A stretch of DNA of 8,733 bases from Holophagaceae bacterium (GTDB lineage Bacteria > Acidobacteriota > Holophagae > Holophagales > Holophagaceae). The DNA is taken from NCBI GenBank assembly GCA_003158505.1, contig PMJK01000127.1, positions 6,329-15,061 on the forward strand, read 5' to 3'. Below the pieces are notes generated by a model, which had not been told where the DNA came from, searched no databases, and was given only the letters and a program-made list of their open reading frames with translations. The stretch's first letter is position 1. Each line of letters begins with the position of its first letter. Below, in pieces: positions 1-6,667 of the stretch. Position numbers and translations under genes: made by a program.

Positions 1-1
1 G

Positions 2-847
2 GGAGGCCTGGACCTGCCCGGCGCCGCCCTGCTGGCCGCGTTCCTCGTGGGCCTGCTGGTGCCGCTGACCTTCGCCTCGGAATGGGGTTGGGGATCGGTC
101 CGCGTCTGGATCCTGCTGGTCCTCTCGGTCCTGGCCCTTGGGGCCTTCCAAGCCAGGGAAACCCGGGCGGCGGTTCCCCTGGTGGACCTGGACCTGCTGC
201 GCCGGAACCGGCTCTTCGCCGCGGCGAACCTGGCGGCCCTGCTCAACTACATGGCGCTCTACGCCATCGCCATCCTCACGGCCGTCCAACTCCAGCTCGT
301 GCAGGGACGATCCGCGAAAGTCACCGGCGGGATCATGCTCGGCCAGCCTCTCATGCAGGCCTGCCTGAGCCCCCTGTCCGGCCGCCTCAGCGACCGCGTG
401 GGCTCCCGCCTGCTGAGCACCGCCGGCATGCTGCTCACGACCCTGGGGATGGTCCTGCTCTCCCTCCTGGGCCACAGCGTGTCCATGCTGCCCATCGTGG
501 CGGCCCTGGCCATCGTGGGTGTGGGCATGGCCGCCTTCAGCGCGCCCAACACCAGCGCCATCATGGGCAGCGTGGACCGTTCCCAGCTCAGCGTGGCCAG
601 CGCCTTCCTGGGCACCATGCGCGTGACCGGGCAGGCCCTGAGTGTGGCGGTCCTCGGGGGGATCGCCGCCAGCCACCTGGGTCCCGGAGGCTGGAGACTG
701 CTGCTCCGTGCCGGGGGTTCGCCCCAGGCCGCAGCTGCCTTCGCCCAGGGCTACCGCGCTGCCATGGTGACCGGGGCCGGACTGGCCCTCCTGGGAGCCT
801 GGGCTTCCCTGGCCAGAGGCGCTCATGGGCGCCCGGCCAAGCCGTGA
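2..847 (+). CDS. MFS transporter, DHA2 (14-TM) type, C-terminal part
   Basis: The frame is open to the left window edge, so the N-terminal half lies outside; 281 residues are visible. They form a chain of hydrophobic segments: one near LLAAFLVGLLVPLTF at the start, WILLVLSVLALGAF, then after a polar loop LAALLNYMALYAIAIL, the SRLLSTAGMLLTTLGMVLLS pair, IVAALAIVGVGMAAF and a last one near the C-terminus. The loop GRLSDRVGSR matches MFS motif A as it recurs in the second half of these proteins. The opening DLPGAALL resembles the DHA2 subfamily after TM6. The family exports drugs or other small molecules across the inner membrane by proton antiport; the substrate cannot be told. A GTG at 47 could be mistaken for a start, but coding continues upstream in frame with the same character. 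The 140 bases to the next gene suggest a separate transcript. Confidence 0.85.
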   Translation, partial: GGLDLPGAALLAAFLVGLLVPLTFASEWGWGSVRVWILLVLSVLALGAFQARETRAAVPLVDLDLLRRNRLFAAANLAALLNYMALYAIAILTAVQLQLVQGRSAKVTGGIMLGQPLMQACLSPLSGRLSDRVGSRLLSTAGMLLTTLGMVLLSLLGHSVSMLPIVAALAIVGVGMAAFSAPNTSAIMGSVDRSQLSVASAFLGTMRVTGQALSVAVLGGIAASHLGPGGWRLLLRAGGSPQAAAAFAQGYRAAMVTGAGLALLGAWASLARGAHGRPAKP

Positions 848-900
848 TCCCATTCCCAGCCTTCAGTGCGATAAATTAAGGATGAGAAGGTCATTAAACT

Positions 901-912
901 GGCCCTAGGGCC
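901..912. repeat. 12-base perfect palindrome GGCCCTAGGGCC
   Basis: GGCCCTAGGGCC reads identically on both strands. It sits in the 140-base gap between the MFS gene and the kinase, just upstream of a possible promoter. It has no loop or T-run, so it does not look like a terminator; it could be a protein-binding site or chance. Confidence 0.35.
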
Positions 913-940
913 TTGCCGCAAGCCCTGAAAGCCCTATCTT
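913..940 (+). promoter_or_regulatory. possible sigma70-type promoter for the kinase gene
   Basis: TTGCCG (913-918) and TATCTT (935-940) are separated by 16 bases and each match four of six consensus positions. A start near 947 would give a leader of about 40 bases to the ATG at 988. Weak boxes in GC-rich DNA, so this is only a candidate. Confidence 0.25.
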
Positions 941-987
941 CCAGGCATCGGCCCTCCAAGTCTGGCTGTTTAGAAGCCGGAGGTTTC

Positions 988-1734
988 ATGTCCAAGACCT
1001 TTGATTCTCTGATCCCCAGCATCGAACTGCGGGAACGCGCTTGGCTCCAGGCCCGGGAGCGCCTCGCGCGCACTCACAAGGCTCCGATCTATCCTTCCGT
1101 CACCATCTCCAGGCAGTACGGGTGCGAAGGCTACCCCTTGGCCCAACACCTCAAGCAGCTCCTTGAAGAAGCCTCGGGCAAGTCATGGACCATTTTCGAC
1201 AAGGCCCTCGTGGACAAGGTGGCTTCCGACGAACAACTCTCCCGGGAGCTCCTGAACCGTCTGGGGGATGAAAGCCACGCCCAGGATATCCTCCGGACCC
1301 ACTTCGGCTATCTCACCCATGACGATGCCTATGCCAAGCTGGTGAAGCACATTGTCCCGATCGCGGCGGCAGGCTGCGCGATCATTGTCGGCCGGGGCGG
1401 GGTCATCAGCTGCCAGGAGCTCAAGAACTGCTTCCATTTCCGCCTCATTGGCGGCTTCGAGTTCCGGGCCTCGACCCTGGCCCACCGCCTGGAAATGCCT
1501 CTGGCGGAAGCCGAGGAACTGGTCAGGACTCAATCCAAGCTCCGGGAGAAGTTCATCAGCGAATGCCTGCACGCCGATATCACCTCCTCCCACTGGTACG
1601 ACGCCGTGTTCAACAACGAGCGCCAGCAAGTGGAAACCATCGCCCAGGCCTGTCTCCGCCTCGTGGTTTGCGGCTGGCCCGAGAAAGATGTCTTCAAGCC
1701 AAGCCCATTGCAGGAAAGGATCACTGCCCAGTAA
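988..1734 (+). CDS. cytidylate kinase-like family protein
   Basis: A 248-residue protein resembling the cytidylate-kinase-like family (nucleoside monophosphate kinase fold, probably ATP-dependent, cytoplasmic). Near residues 39-54 a beta strand runs into ISRQYGCEGYPLAQHL, the position of the family's nucleotide-binding loop, usually SRxxGSGG. TIFDKALVDKVA (68-79) matches the family's D-[KR]-x-L segment, AIIVGRGGVI (131-140) its VGRG strand, and WYDAVFNNERQQVETIA (203-219) its YD-x-x-x-N segment near the C-terminus. The loop here is GCEG rather than GSGG, so catalysis is not assured. The start at ATG 988 is chosen for GGAGG at 979-983, five bases upstream; a TTG at 913 would add 25 residues without a ribosome site. 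The true substrate is unknown. The gene converges on nuoF and shares a terminator with it. Confidence 0.75.
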   Translation: MSKTFDSLIPSIELRERAWLQARERLARTHKAPIYPSVTISRQYGCEGYPLAQHLKQLLEEASGKSWTIFDKALVDKVASDEQLSRELLNRLGDESHAQDILRTHFGYLTHDDAYAKLVKHIVPIAAAGCAIIVGRGGVISCQELKNCFHFRLIGGFEFRASTLAHRLEMPLAEAEELVRTQSKLREKFISECLHADITSSHWYDAVFNNERQQVETIAQACLRLVVCGWPEKDVFKPSPLQERITAQ

Positions 1735-1750
1735 ATGGCCGCGTGTCCTT

Positions 1751-1796
1751 TCTATCTCCAAAATGGGCGCCAACGGCGCCCATTTTTGGAGATAGA
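1751..1796. terminator. bidirectional intrinsic terminator between kinase and nuoF
   Basis: An inverted repeat of 21 and 22 bases (1751-1771 and 1775-1796) around the 3-base loop AAC, with a single-base length difference (four A against five T). The GC core GGGCGCC/GGCGCCC is flanked by an A-run on one side and a T-run on the other, so an RNA from either strand gives a GC stem followed by U's. It lies 16 bases after the kinase stop and 13 bases past the nuoF stop, as expected for a shared terminator of converging genes. Confidence 0.85.
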
Positions 1797-1809
1797 GAAC
1801 GGCAAGAAA

Positions 1810-3180
<1,371 letters not shown>

Positions 3181-3233
3181 TTGGTTACCTCGACTGGCTG
3201 CGAAGACGGCTTTGCCGGCTGAGTAGCGGGGGC

Positions 3234-3276
3234 CCGGGGGAACATCGCGAGCGCAGCGAGCAGGCAGTTCCCCCGG
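3234..3276 (-). repeat. hairpin in the nuoE-nuoF spacer
   Basis: CCGGGGGAAC (3234-3243) and GTTCCCCCGG (3267-3276) are perfect 10-base inverted arms. The 23-base interior can form a second small stem (TCGC 3245-3248 with GCGA 3256-3259). A further mini-hairpin CGGC-TTT-GCCG lies at 3207-3217. There is no T-run, so this is more likely an RNA processing or stability element, or a REP-like dispersed repeat, than a terminator. It may set the relative amounts of nuoE and nuoF mRNA; that is inference. Confidence 0.6.
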
Positions 3277-3282
3277 ACAGCA

Positions 3283-3858
3283 TTATTGTGCCCAGGGGCG
3301 GTATTCGCCCCGCTTGCAGGCTTCCATGACTTCGATCAGCTTCTGCTCATCCACCAACTCGTCATAGACATCGTGGTTCACCTGGATGCATGGAGCCAGG
3401 CCGCAGCCAGCCAGGCATTCCACTTCCTCCACGCTCCACATGCCGTCCGGGCTGGGTCCCGCACCGGGCTTCACGCCCGTCTTCTCGCAGACCTTCTCCA
3501 GGAGCTGCGCGGCGCCGCGCAGGGCGCAGCTGATGTTGGTGCAGACCGAGAAGTGGTACTTACCGACCGGCGCCTTCTGGTACATGGTGTAGAAAGTGGC
3601 CACGCCGAAGACGTGTCCCTCGGGGATTCCGATGGCCTTGGCCACGGCCTTCATGGCCGCGAGGCTCACGAAGCCGAACTCGCGCTGGGCGATATGCAGG
3701 GCCGGAAGGGTGGCCGCCAGCTTTTCCGGATACTTCGCCATGATCGCCTGGATCTCGGCGATGGCCTCCGCACTGAATTCCTTCCGGTCGGATTCCGGAA
3801 GCCGCAGGCCCGGGGCCAGGGGTTCGAGGGACGTCTCGGGGGGCAGGGGATGGTTCAT
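3283..3858 (-). CDS. nuoE: NADH-quinone oxidoreductase subunit E (NuoE)
   Basis: The 24-kDa thioredoxin-like 2Fe-2S subunit of complex I, partner of NuoF in the NADH-dehydrogenase tip. The N1a cluster ligands follow the family spacing: Cys106-x4-Cys111 (CTNISCALRG) and Cys148-x3-Cys152 (CLAGCGLAPC). The N-terminal helical part contains LPALHIAQREFGFVS (51-65) and GVATFYTMY (85-93), both typical. I chose ATG 3858 (191 residues). The frame is open to an ATG at 3936, but that longer version would run through the hairpin at 3901-3930 and adds 26 residues without family character. The Shine-Dalgarno at 3858 is weak. No clear promoter lies in the 42 bases between hairpin and start, so expression may depend on readthrough from the upstream CDGSH gene. 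Confidence 0.95.
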   Translation of the reverse strand: MNHPLPPETSLEPLAPGLRLPESDRKEFSAEAIAEIQAIMAKYPEKLAATLPALHIAQREFGFVSLAAMKAVAKAIGIPEGHVFGVATFYTMYQKAPVGKYHFSVCTNISCALRGAAQLLEKVCEKTGVKPGAGPSPDGMWSVEEVECLAGCGLAPCIQVNHDVYDELVDEQKLIEVMEACKRGEYRPWAQ

Positions 3859-3900
3859 GGGCGCGCTCGCATGAAGCGCCAGTTTAGCCCGAAATGGTAA

Positions 3901-3930
3901 GAGGGCACCGGGGTAAACCCCAGTGCCCTC
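3901..3930 (-). terminator. terminator or attenuator hairpin downstream of the CDGSH gene
   Basis: Outer arms GAGGGCAC/GTGCCCTC and inner arms GGGG/CCCC enclose a 4-base loop. In minus-strand RNA the remaining opposing pair is a U-G wobble, giving an unbroken 13-pair stem; in plus-strand RNA it is a C-A mismatch, so the structure fits leftward transcription. It is followed by UUACCAUUU, a modest U-rich tail. It starts 21 bases past the CDGSH stop and ends 42 bases before the nuoE start. Confidence 0.7.
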
Positions 3931-3951
3931 CATCACGATCCGAACGGTGGA

Positions 3952-4194
3952 TCAAAGATCGCAGTGGCTTCCGTCACAGAAGGGCGCCGTCTTGGTGTGC
4001 TTGCACTGGCAGAGCGCCTTTTTGCCGGCTTCGGTCACTTCCACCTTCATGGGGCGAAGCTCGCAGACCTTGTGGGAGCCGTCGCAAAAAGGCTGCTTGG
4101 AACTCAGGCCACAGGAGCACCACCAGTAGGTTCCGGGCTCCAGGTCCAGCACCGCCGGCGCCTTGGCCGCGACTTTCGGGAATCCTTCGCTCAT
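3952..4194 (-). CDS. dual CDGSH iron-sulfur domain protein
   Basis: An 80-residue protein with two CDGSH motifs, each able to bind a redox-active 2Fe-2S cluster through three Cys and one His. The first is Cys26-x-Cys28 with PFCDGSH ending at His41 (third ligand Cys37); the second is Cys62-x-Cys64 with PFCDGSH ending at His77 (third ligand Cys73). All eight ligands are present. There is no signal peptide or membrane segment, so it should be a small soluble cytoplasmic protein. Such proteins are linked to electron transfer, iron-sulfur handling or redox sensing, but the partner here is unknown. AAGGAGG, four bases before the ATG, overlaps the stop codon of yceI (TAA at 4206-4204), implying translational coupling and one operon. 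Confidence 0.93.
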   Translation of the reverse strand: MSEGFPKVAAKAPAVLDLEPGTYWWCSCGLSSKQPFCDGSHKVCELRPMKVEVTEAGKKALCQCKHTKTAPFCDGSHCDL

Positions 4195-4203
4195 GGGGCC
4201 TCC

Positions 4204-4791
4204 TTACTTCTTGCCTGGGTCGACCTTGTCCGCCTCGACATTGAGGGCGATGGCCACCTCGTCCCCCAGGGCGCCGGGGAAGGTCTTGATGCCGTAGTCG
4301 TTGCGGTCGATCGTCAACATGCCATCCACGAAGCCGGCCACCACGACGCCAGGCTGCATGCCAGGGCCGGTCCCCGCATTGCTGATGGGGAAGGTGATGC
4401 GCCTGGTGACGCCGTGCAGGGTGAAGTCTCCGGTGACCTCCAGCTTGCCCTTGGCAACCTCCTTCACCGCGGTGCTCTTGAAGGTGATGGCGGGGTACTT
4501 GGCCACATCAAAGAAGGCGTCGCTGCGGAGGTGATTGTCCCGGGCCTCCACGTCCGTGTTGATGCTGGCGGCCTCGATGCTGACCTCCACGGAGGACTTG
4601 GTGATGTCCTTGGTGTCCACCTTCACCGTTCCGGAGAACTTGGTGAACCGGCCGTTCACCTTGGCCAGCAAGTGGCGGATCTTGAAGCTGATCTCGCTGT
4701 GGACCGGATCGATCTTGTAGGTGTCCTGGGCCAGGGCGGGAAGGGCGGCCAGGGCGAGCACGGCCAAGGCGGTGCGGAAGGGGTGGCGCAT
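4204..4791 (-). CDS. YceI family lipid-binding protein, secreted
   Basis: A 195-residue YceI-domain protein. Residues 1-21 form a signal peptide: a basic start (MRHPFR), a hydrophobic core (ALAVLALAALP) and ALA before QD, so the mature protein is probably periplasmic. The domain starts with YKIDPVHSEISFKIRH (25-40) and contains GRFTKFSGTV (47-56), RDNHLRSDAFFDV (84-96), YPAITFKST (99-107) and GDFTLHGVTR (121-130), all typical of the family. YceI proteins are lipocalin-like barrels that bind long isoprenoid lipids, ubiquinone-8 in one structurally studied case. A role in carrying a quinone or isoprenoid is plausible but unproven here. AAGGAGG four bases before ATG 4791 is a strong ribosome site. 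It is the first gene of the yceI-CDGSH operon and is divergent from a MarR regulator. Confidence 0.95.
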   Translation of the reverse strand: MRHPFRTALAVLALAALPALAQDTYKIDPVHSEISFKIRHLLAKVNGRFTKFSGTVKVDTKDITKSSVEVSIEAASINTDVEARDNHLRSDAFFDVAKYPAITFKSTAVKEVAKGKLEVTGDFTLHGVTRRITFPISNAGTGPGMQPGVVVAGFVDGMLTIDRNDYGIKTFPGALGDEVAIALNVEADKVDPGKK

Positions 4792-4905
4792 GAGTCCTCC
4801 TTAAAATAGGTGTTTCACCATGCAACCGAGTCTAGGCCGAATTTCAAGAGTTGCAACACCTTTTTTTGTAAATTCTGGCATCCTGAAAGGGCAGGAGAGC
4901 CAGTC
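4792..4905. promoter_or_regulatory. divergent yceI/marR control region with repeat half-sites
   Basis: The 114 bases between the two divergent start codons are AT-richer than the surroundings. AGGTGTTTCA (4808-4817) and TGCAACACCT (4852-4861) form an inverted repeat matching at nine of ten positions. TGCAAC occurs twice in direct orientation, at 4821-4826 and 4852-4857, 31 bases apart, about three helical turns. A candidate minus-strand promoter is TTGCAA (4856-4851), a 16-base spacer, and TAGACT (4834-4829), so one half-site would overlap the -35 box. A T-run lies at 4861-4867. The arrangement fits repression of yceI, and perhaps autoregulation, by the neighbouring MarR protein; binding is inferred. 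Confidence 0.5.
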
Positions 4906-5397
4906 ATGCACATCCGCGAGGAACTCCAGATCACCAGGCCCCTCGAGCCCGGACACGAAGTGGCACTGGCCCTGCTCCTCACCCGGGAATACGTGGCCCG
5001 GCTCTTCGACGAGTGCCTCTACGGACCCGAGGGCATCTCGGATCAGCAGTTCAACGTGCTCCGCATCCTCAAGGGCGGGCCCAAGGACGGCTACCTGGTG
5101 AAGGACATCCGCTGCCGGATGATCTATCGCTTCGCGGACGTGCCCCGCCTGGTGAATCGCCTGGAGGCCAGCGGCCTGGTCAAGCGCTGCGAGAATCCCG
5201 CCGACCGCCGCGGCAGCCGGATTCAGATCACCGCCAAGGGCCTCGCCCTGGAGGCGAGAATGTTCGGGCGACACAATGCCCTCTGTCAGCAGGTGGACCG
5301 CAGCATCACCTCCGATGAGCGGGAGATCCTGCTAGGCATCCTGGAGCGCCTGCGCAACGATCACCGAAGTCAGCTGGAGGCCATGCAGAAGGGGTGA
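4906..5397 (+). CDS. MarR family transcriptional regulator
   Basis: A 163-residue winged-helix regulator. The DNA-binding part runs from about ISDQQFNVLRILKGG (44-58) through the recognition helix region FADVPRLVNRLEASGLVKR (76-94) to the wing, PADRRGSRIQITAKG (98-112), which keeps the D-x-R pattern and the LT-x-x-G-like end seen in MarR proteins. Flanking N- and C-terminal helices would form the dimer interface. ATG 4906 is chosen because GGAG lies at 4894-4897, eight bases upstream. An in-frame ATG at 4810 would put 32 unrelated residues across the control region. It is divergent from yceI-CDGSH, the usual layout for a local regulator. The ligand is unknown. It converges on the methyltransferase with about 60 bases between, in which I see no clear terminator. 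Confidence 0.9.
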   Translation: MHIREELQITRPLEPGHEVALALLLTREYVARLFDECLYGPEGISDQQFNVLRILKGGPKDGYLVKDIRCRMIYRFADVPRLVNRLEASGLVKRCENPADRRGSRIQITAKGLALEARMFGRHNALCQQVDRSITSDEREILLGILERLRNDHRSQLEAMQKG

Positions 5398-5457
5398 TGG
5401 GGCCATTCAAGGGGGCAGACCGAAGCTAACGCTGGCGGTGGAAATCTGGTTGGGTGG

Positions 5458-6231
5458 TCAGGCAGGCTTCTCGCCGGCAAAGACCAGAATTGGAATGGCG
5501 AACCTGATCTCGTCCCCCTCCTGATGGACATCAATCCCCAAACGGTCCGTCCCAAGGTCATCCTTGAACATTCCGCGAATGATCTCGTCATCCCCCGGGT
5601 ACGGGAACGAGGCTTTCAGTTGCTGTTCCAGTTCGCCCTCGACCTTGTATCGCGCGGTGTTGACCTGAGCAAGGCCTGAAGCGGCGATAAGTCCCGCCAT
5701 CTCCTGGAAGGTCAGTGCATGGACATGGGAAGGGTCTCGGAGTTTCTCCAACCGGTCATAGGCGTCCACCTTTTCTGGGGGCTGGACGACATCGATGACC
5801 ATCACCATTCCGCCGGGCCTGCACACCCGGACCATTTCATTCAGGACTGCCCGCGGGTCGAGGAAATGATGGAAGGAATATCGTGTCAGCACGATCGAGA
5901 AGCTGGAGTCTGGAAAGGGGAGCGGAAGGACATCCCCGACCTGCCAGGAAAGATTGGTCAAGCCTTGGCCTCTCTGCCGTTCCATGGCTTGTTCGATCAT
6001 CTTCGGCGTGAGGTCGATGCCCGTCACATACTGTGCGAAAGGGGCGAACTCACAAGCCACCAGTCCGGGGCCGCAGGCAACGTCCAGGACAAGATCCCCC
6101 GCGGACACGCCCGACAGGTTGATGAGCATCTGCATGGACTGGGAATGTCCGGGCAACTCCGCAAATGGGATGGCCTGGCGGGAAAACTGATCGACAATCC
6201 GGAGGTTGTGGCTTTTTTCGGCAGGATGCAT
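5458..6231 (-). CDS. class I SAM-dependent methyltransferase (Methyltransf_11 / UbiE-like)
   Basis: A 257-residue cytoplasmic methyltransferase. Motif I, the SAM-binding loop, is LVLDVACGPG (47-56); the acidic residue at the end of strand 2 is Asp73 in GIDLTPKM (71-78); QVGDVLPLPFPDSSFSIV (97-114) covers motif II and the usual LPFPD stretch; RPGGMVMVIDV (138-148) is motif III. The N-terminal QFSRQAIPF segment resembles UbiE/YcgJ-type enzymes that methylate quinones or other small molecules. The substrate cannot be assigned. ATG 6231 is chosen because GGAG lies seven bases upstream. The frame stays open to 6465, but those 78 extra codons fall in repeat DNA and are rich in Arg/Pro, unlike a protein domain. 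It lies in the same direction as nuoD, 405 bases downstream. Confidence 0.88.
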   Translation of the reverse strand: MHPAEKSHNLRIVDQFSRQAIPFAELPGHSQSMQMLINLSGVSAGDLVLDVACGPGLVACEFAPFAQYVTGIDLTPKMIEQAMERQRGQGLTNLSWQVGDVLPLPFPDSSFSIVLTRYSFHHFLDPRAVLNEMVRVCRPGGMVMVIDVVQPPEKVDAYDRLEKLRDPSHVHALTFQEMAGLIAASGLAQVNTARYKVEGELEQQLKASFPYPGDDEIIRGMFKDDLGTDRLGIDVHQEGDEIRFAIPILVFAGEKPA

Positions 6232-6262
6232 GGACAGCTCCAAGGTGGCTTGACCAGTCTGG

Positions 6263-6306
6263 ATGGTCGAGTTTACCTGCGATGGATCTGACTCGGCCCT
6301 CCGGCC
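6263..6306 (-). repeat. possible third, decayed copy of the nuoD-tail repeat
   Basis: GGTCGAGTT at 6265-6273 matches the core of the two repeat copies to the right. It is followed, with a one-base shift, by TCTG-A-CTCGGCCC, matching TCTG-C-CTCGGCCC after the middle copy. On the minus strand it reads IAGKLDH (6283-6263), against IAGELDR in NuoD, with no stop. It ends in GGCCCTCCGGCC, a short stem with GGA in the minus-strand loop. It lies just upstream of the methyltransferase start. Short and diverged, so moderate confidence. Confidence 0.45.
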
Positions 6307-6366
6307 TGACGGGCGCATCGCTTGGAGCACCCTCCCGCTCGCAAGCTCGCGGAGGCGCCCATAGAT

Positions 6367-6392
6367 CCCCGCCAACGCCTGCATTGGCGGGG
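6367..6392. repeat. 9-base-pair hairpin in the nuoD-methyltransferase interval
   Basis: CCCCGCCAA (6367-6375) and TTGGCGGGG (6384-6392) pair perfectly around an 8-base loop. It is followed by the small inverted repeat GGGA-GCC-TCCC. It lies in the part of the interval that has no counterpart in the 141-base repeat. There is no T-run on either side, so it is not a standard terminator. Confidence 0.6.
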
Positions 6393-6410
6393 GGAGCCTC
6401 CCTGTGCGGC

Positions 6411-6667
6411 GCCCTTCGGGCTTCGCCTTCGGCAAAGTCGGCCGTCGCTCCTGCTCTGGCCTCATTGCGCCTGGGCCGTTGAAGGTTGTGGCAAATTAGC
6501 GGTCGAGTTCGCCGCCAATGATTCTGCCTCGGCCCATCCTGGGCCTCGCCCCTCCGGGGTCATGCGCTCCGCGCACGGTCGGCCTACGCCCCTACTCCGG
6601 CCTCATGGCGCCTGTGCCATTGTAAGTCGTGGCTGCTTATCGGTCGAGTTCGCCGGCAATTATATTC
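6411..6667 (-). repeat. imperfect tandem repeat, 141-base period, carrying nuoD 3' ends and hairpins
   Basis: Bases 6437-6526 align without gaps to 6578-6667 at an offset of 141, with 70 of 90 positions identical by hand count. Upstream of both blocks, 6411-6436 and 6548-6577 align loosely through hairpins: GCCC-TTC-GGGC and GCC-TTC-GGC on the left, CCCC-TCC-GGGG (6549-6559) and TGCGC-TCC-GCGCA (6563-6575) on the right. Another stem, GGCCCA-TCC-TGGGCC, is at 6531-6545. The right-hand block ends inside nuoD and contains its last codons and stop; the left-hand block contains a matching but unattached tail. Together with the possible third copy this accounts for most of the 405 bases between nuoD and the methyltransferase. 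I see no gene, tRNA or clear promoter there. Confidence 0.8.
6496..6522 (-). pseudogene. nuoD C-terminal remnant (unattached tail with stop)
   Basis: Read on the minus strand these nine codons give IIGGELDR-stop, against IIAGELDR-stop at the real end of NuoD exactly 141 bases away. 24 of 27 bases agree; of the three differences two are synonymous (Ile and Arg third positions) and one changes Ala to Gly. One codon further upstream the similarity to nuoD stops. No start codon or ribosome site goes with it, so it is a duplicated gene end rather than a gene. Confidence 0.6.

Noticed and set aside
3859..3936. 26-codon N-terminal extension of NuoE
   Set aside because: It would be encoded by the terminator-like hairpin at 3901-3930 and resembles nothing in the family.
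3964..4809. 281-codon plus-strand open frame opposite CDGSH and yceI
   Set aside because: It spans two well-supported minus-strand genes and their junction, and its composition is that of an antisense shadow.
5398..5457. Terminator between converging marR and methyltransferase genes
   Set aside because: I found no convincing stem with a T-run in these 60 bases.
6232..6465. 78-codon N-terminal extension of the methyltransferase
   Set aside because: The extension is translated repeat DNA, Arg/Pro-rich and without domain character; ATG 6231 has GGAG at good spacing.
6263..6667. CRISPR array
   Set aside because: The repeats are long, diverged, two or three in number, and not separated by unique spacers of constant length; no cas genes are in the window.
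6263..6667. Insertion sequence with transposase
   Set aside because: No transposase coding region and no terminal inverted repeats with target duplications could be identified; only repeat units are visible.
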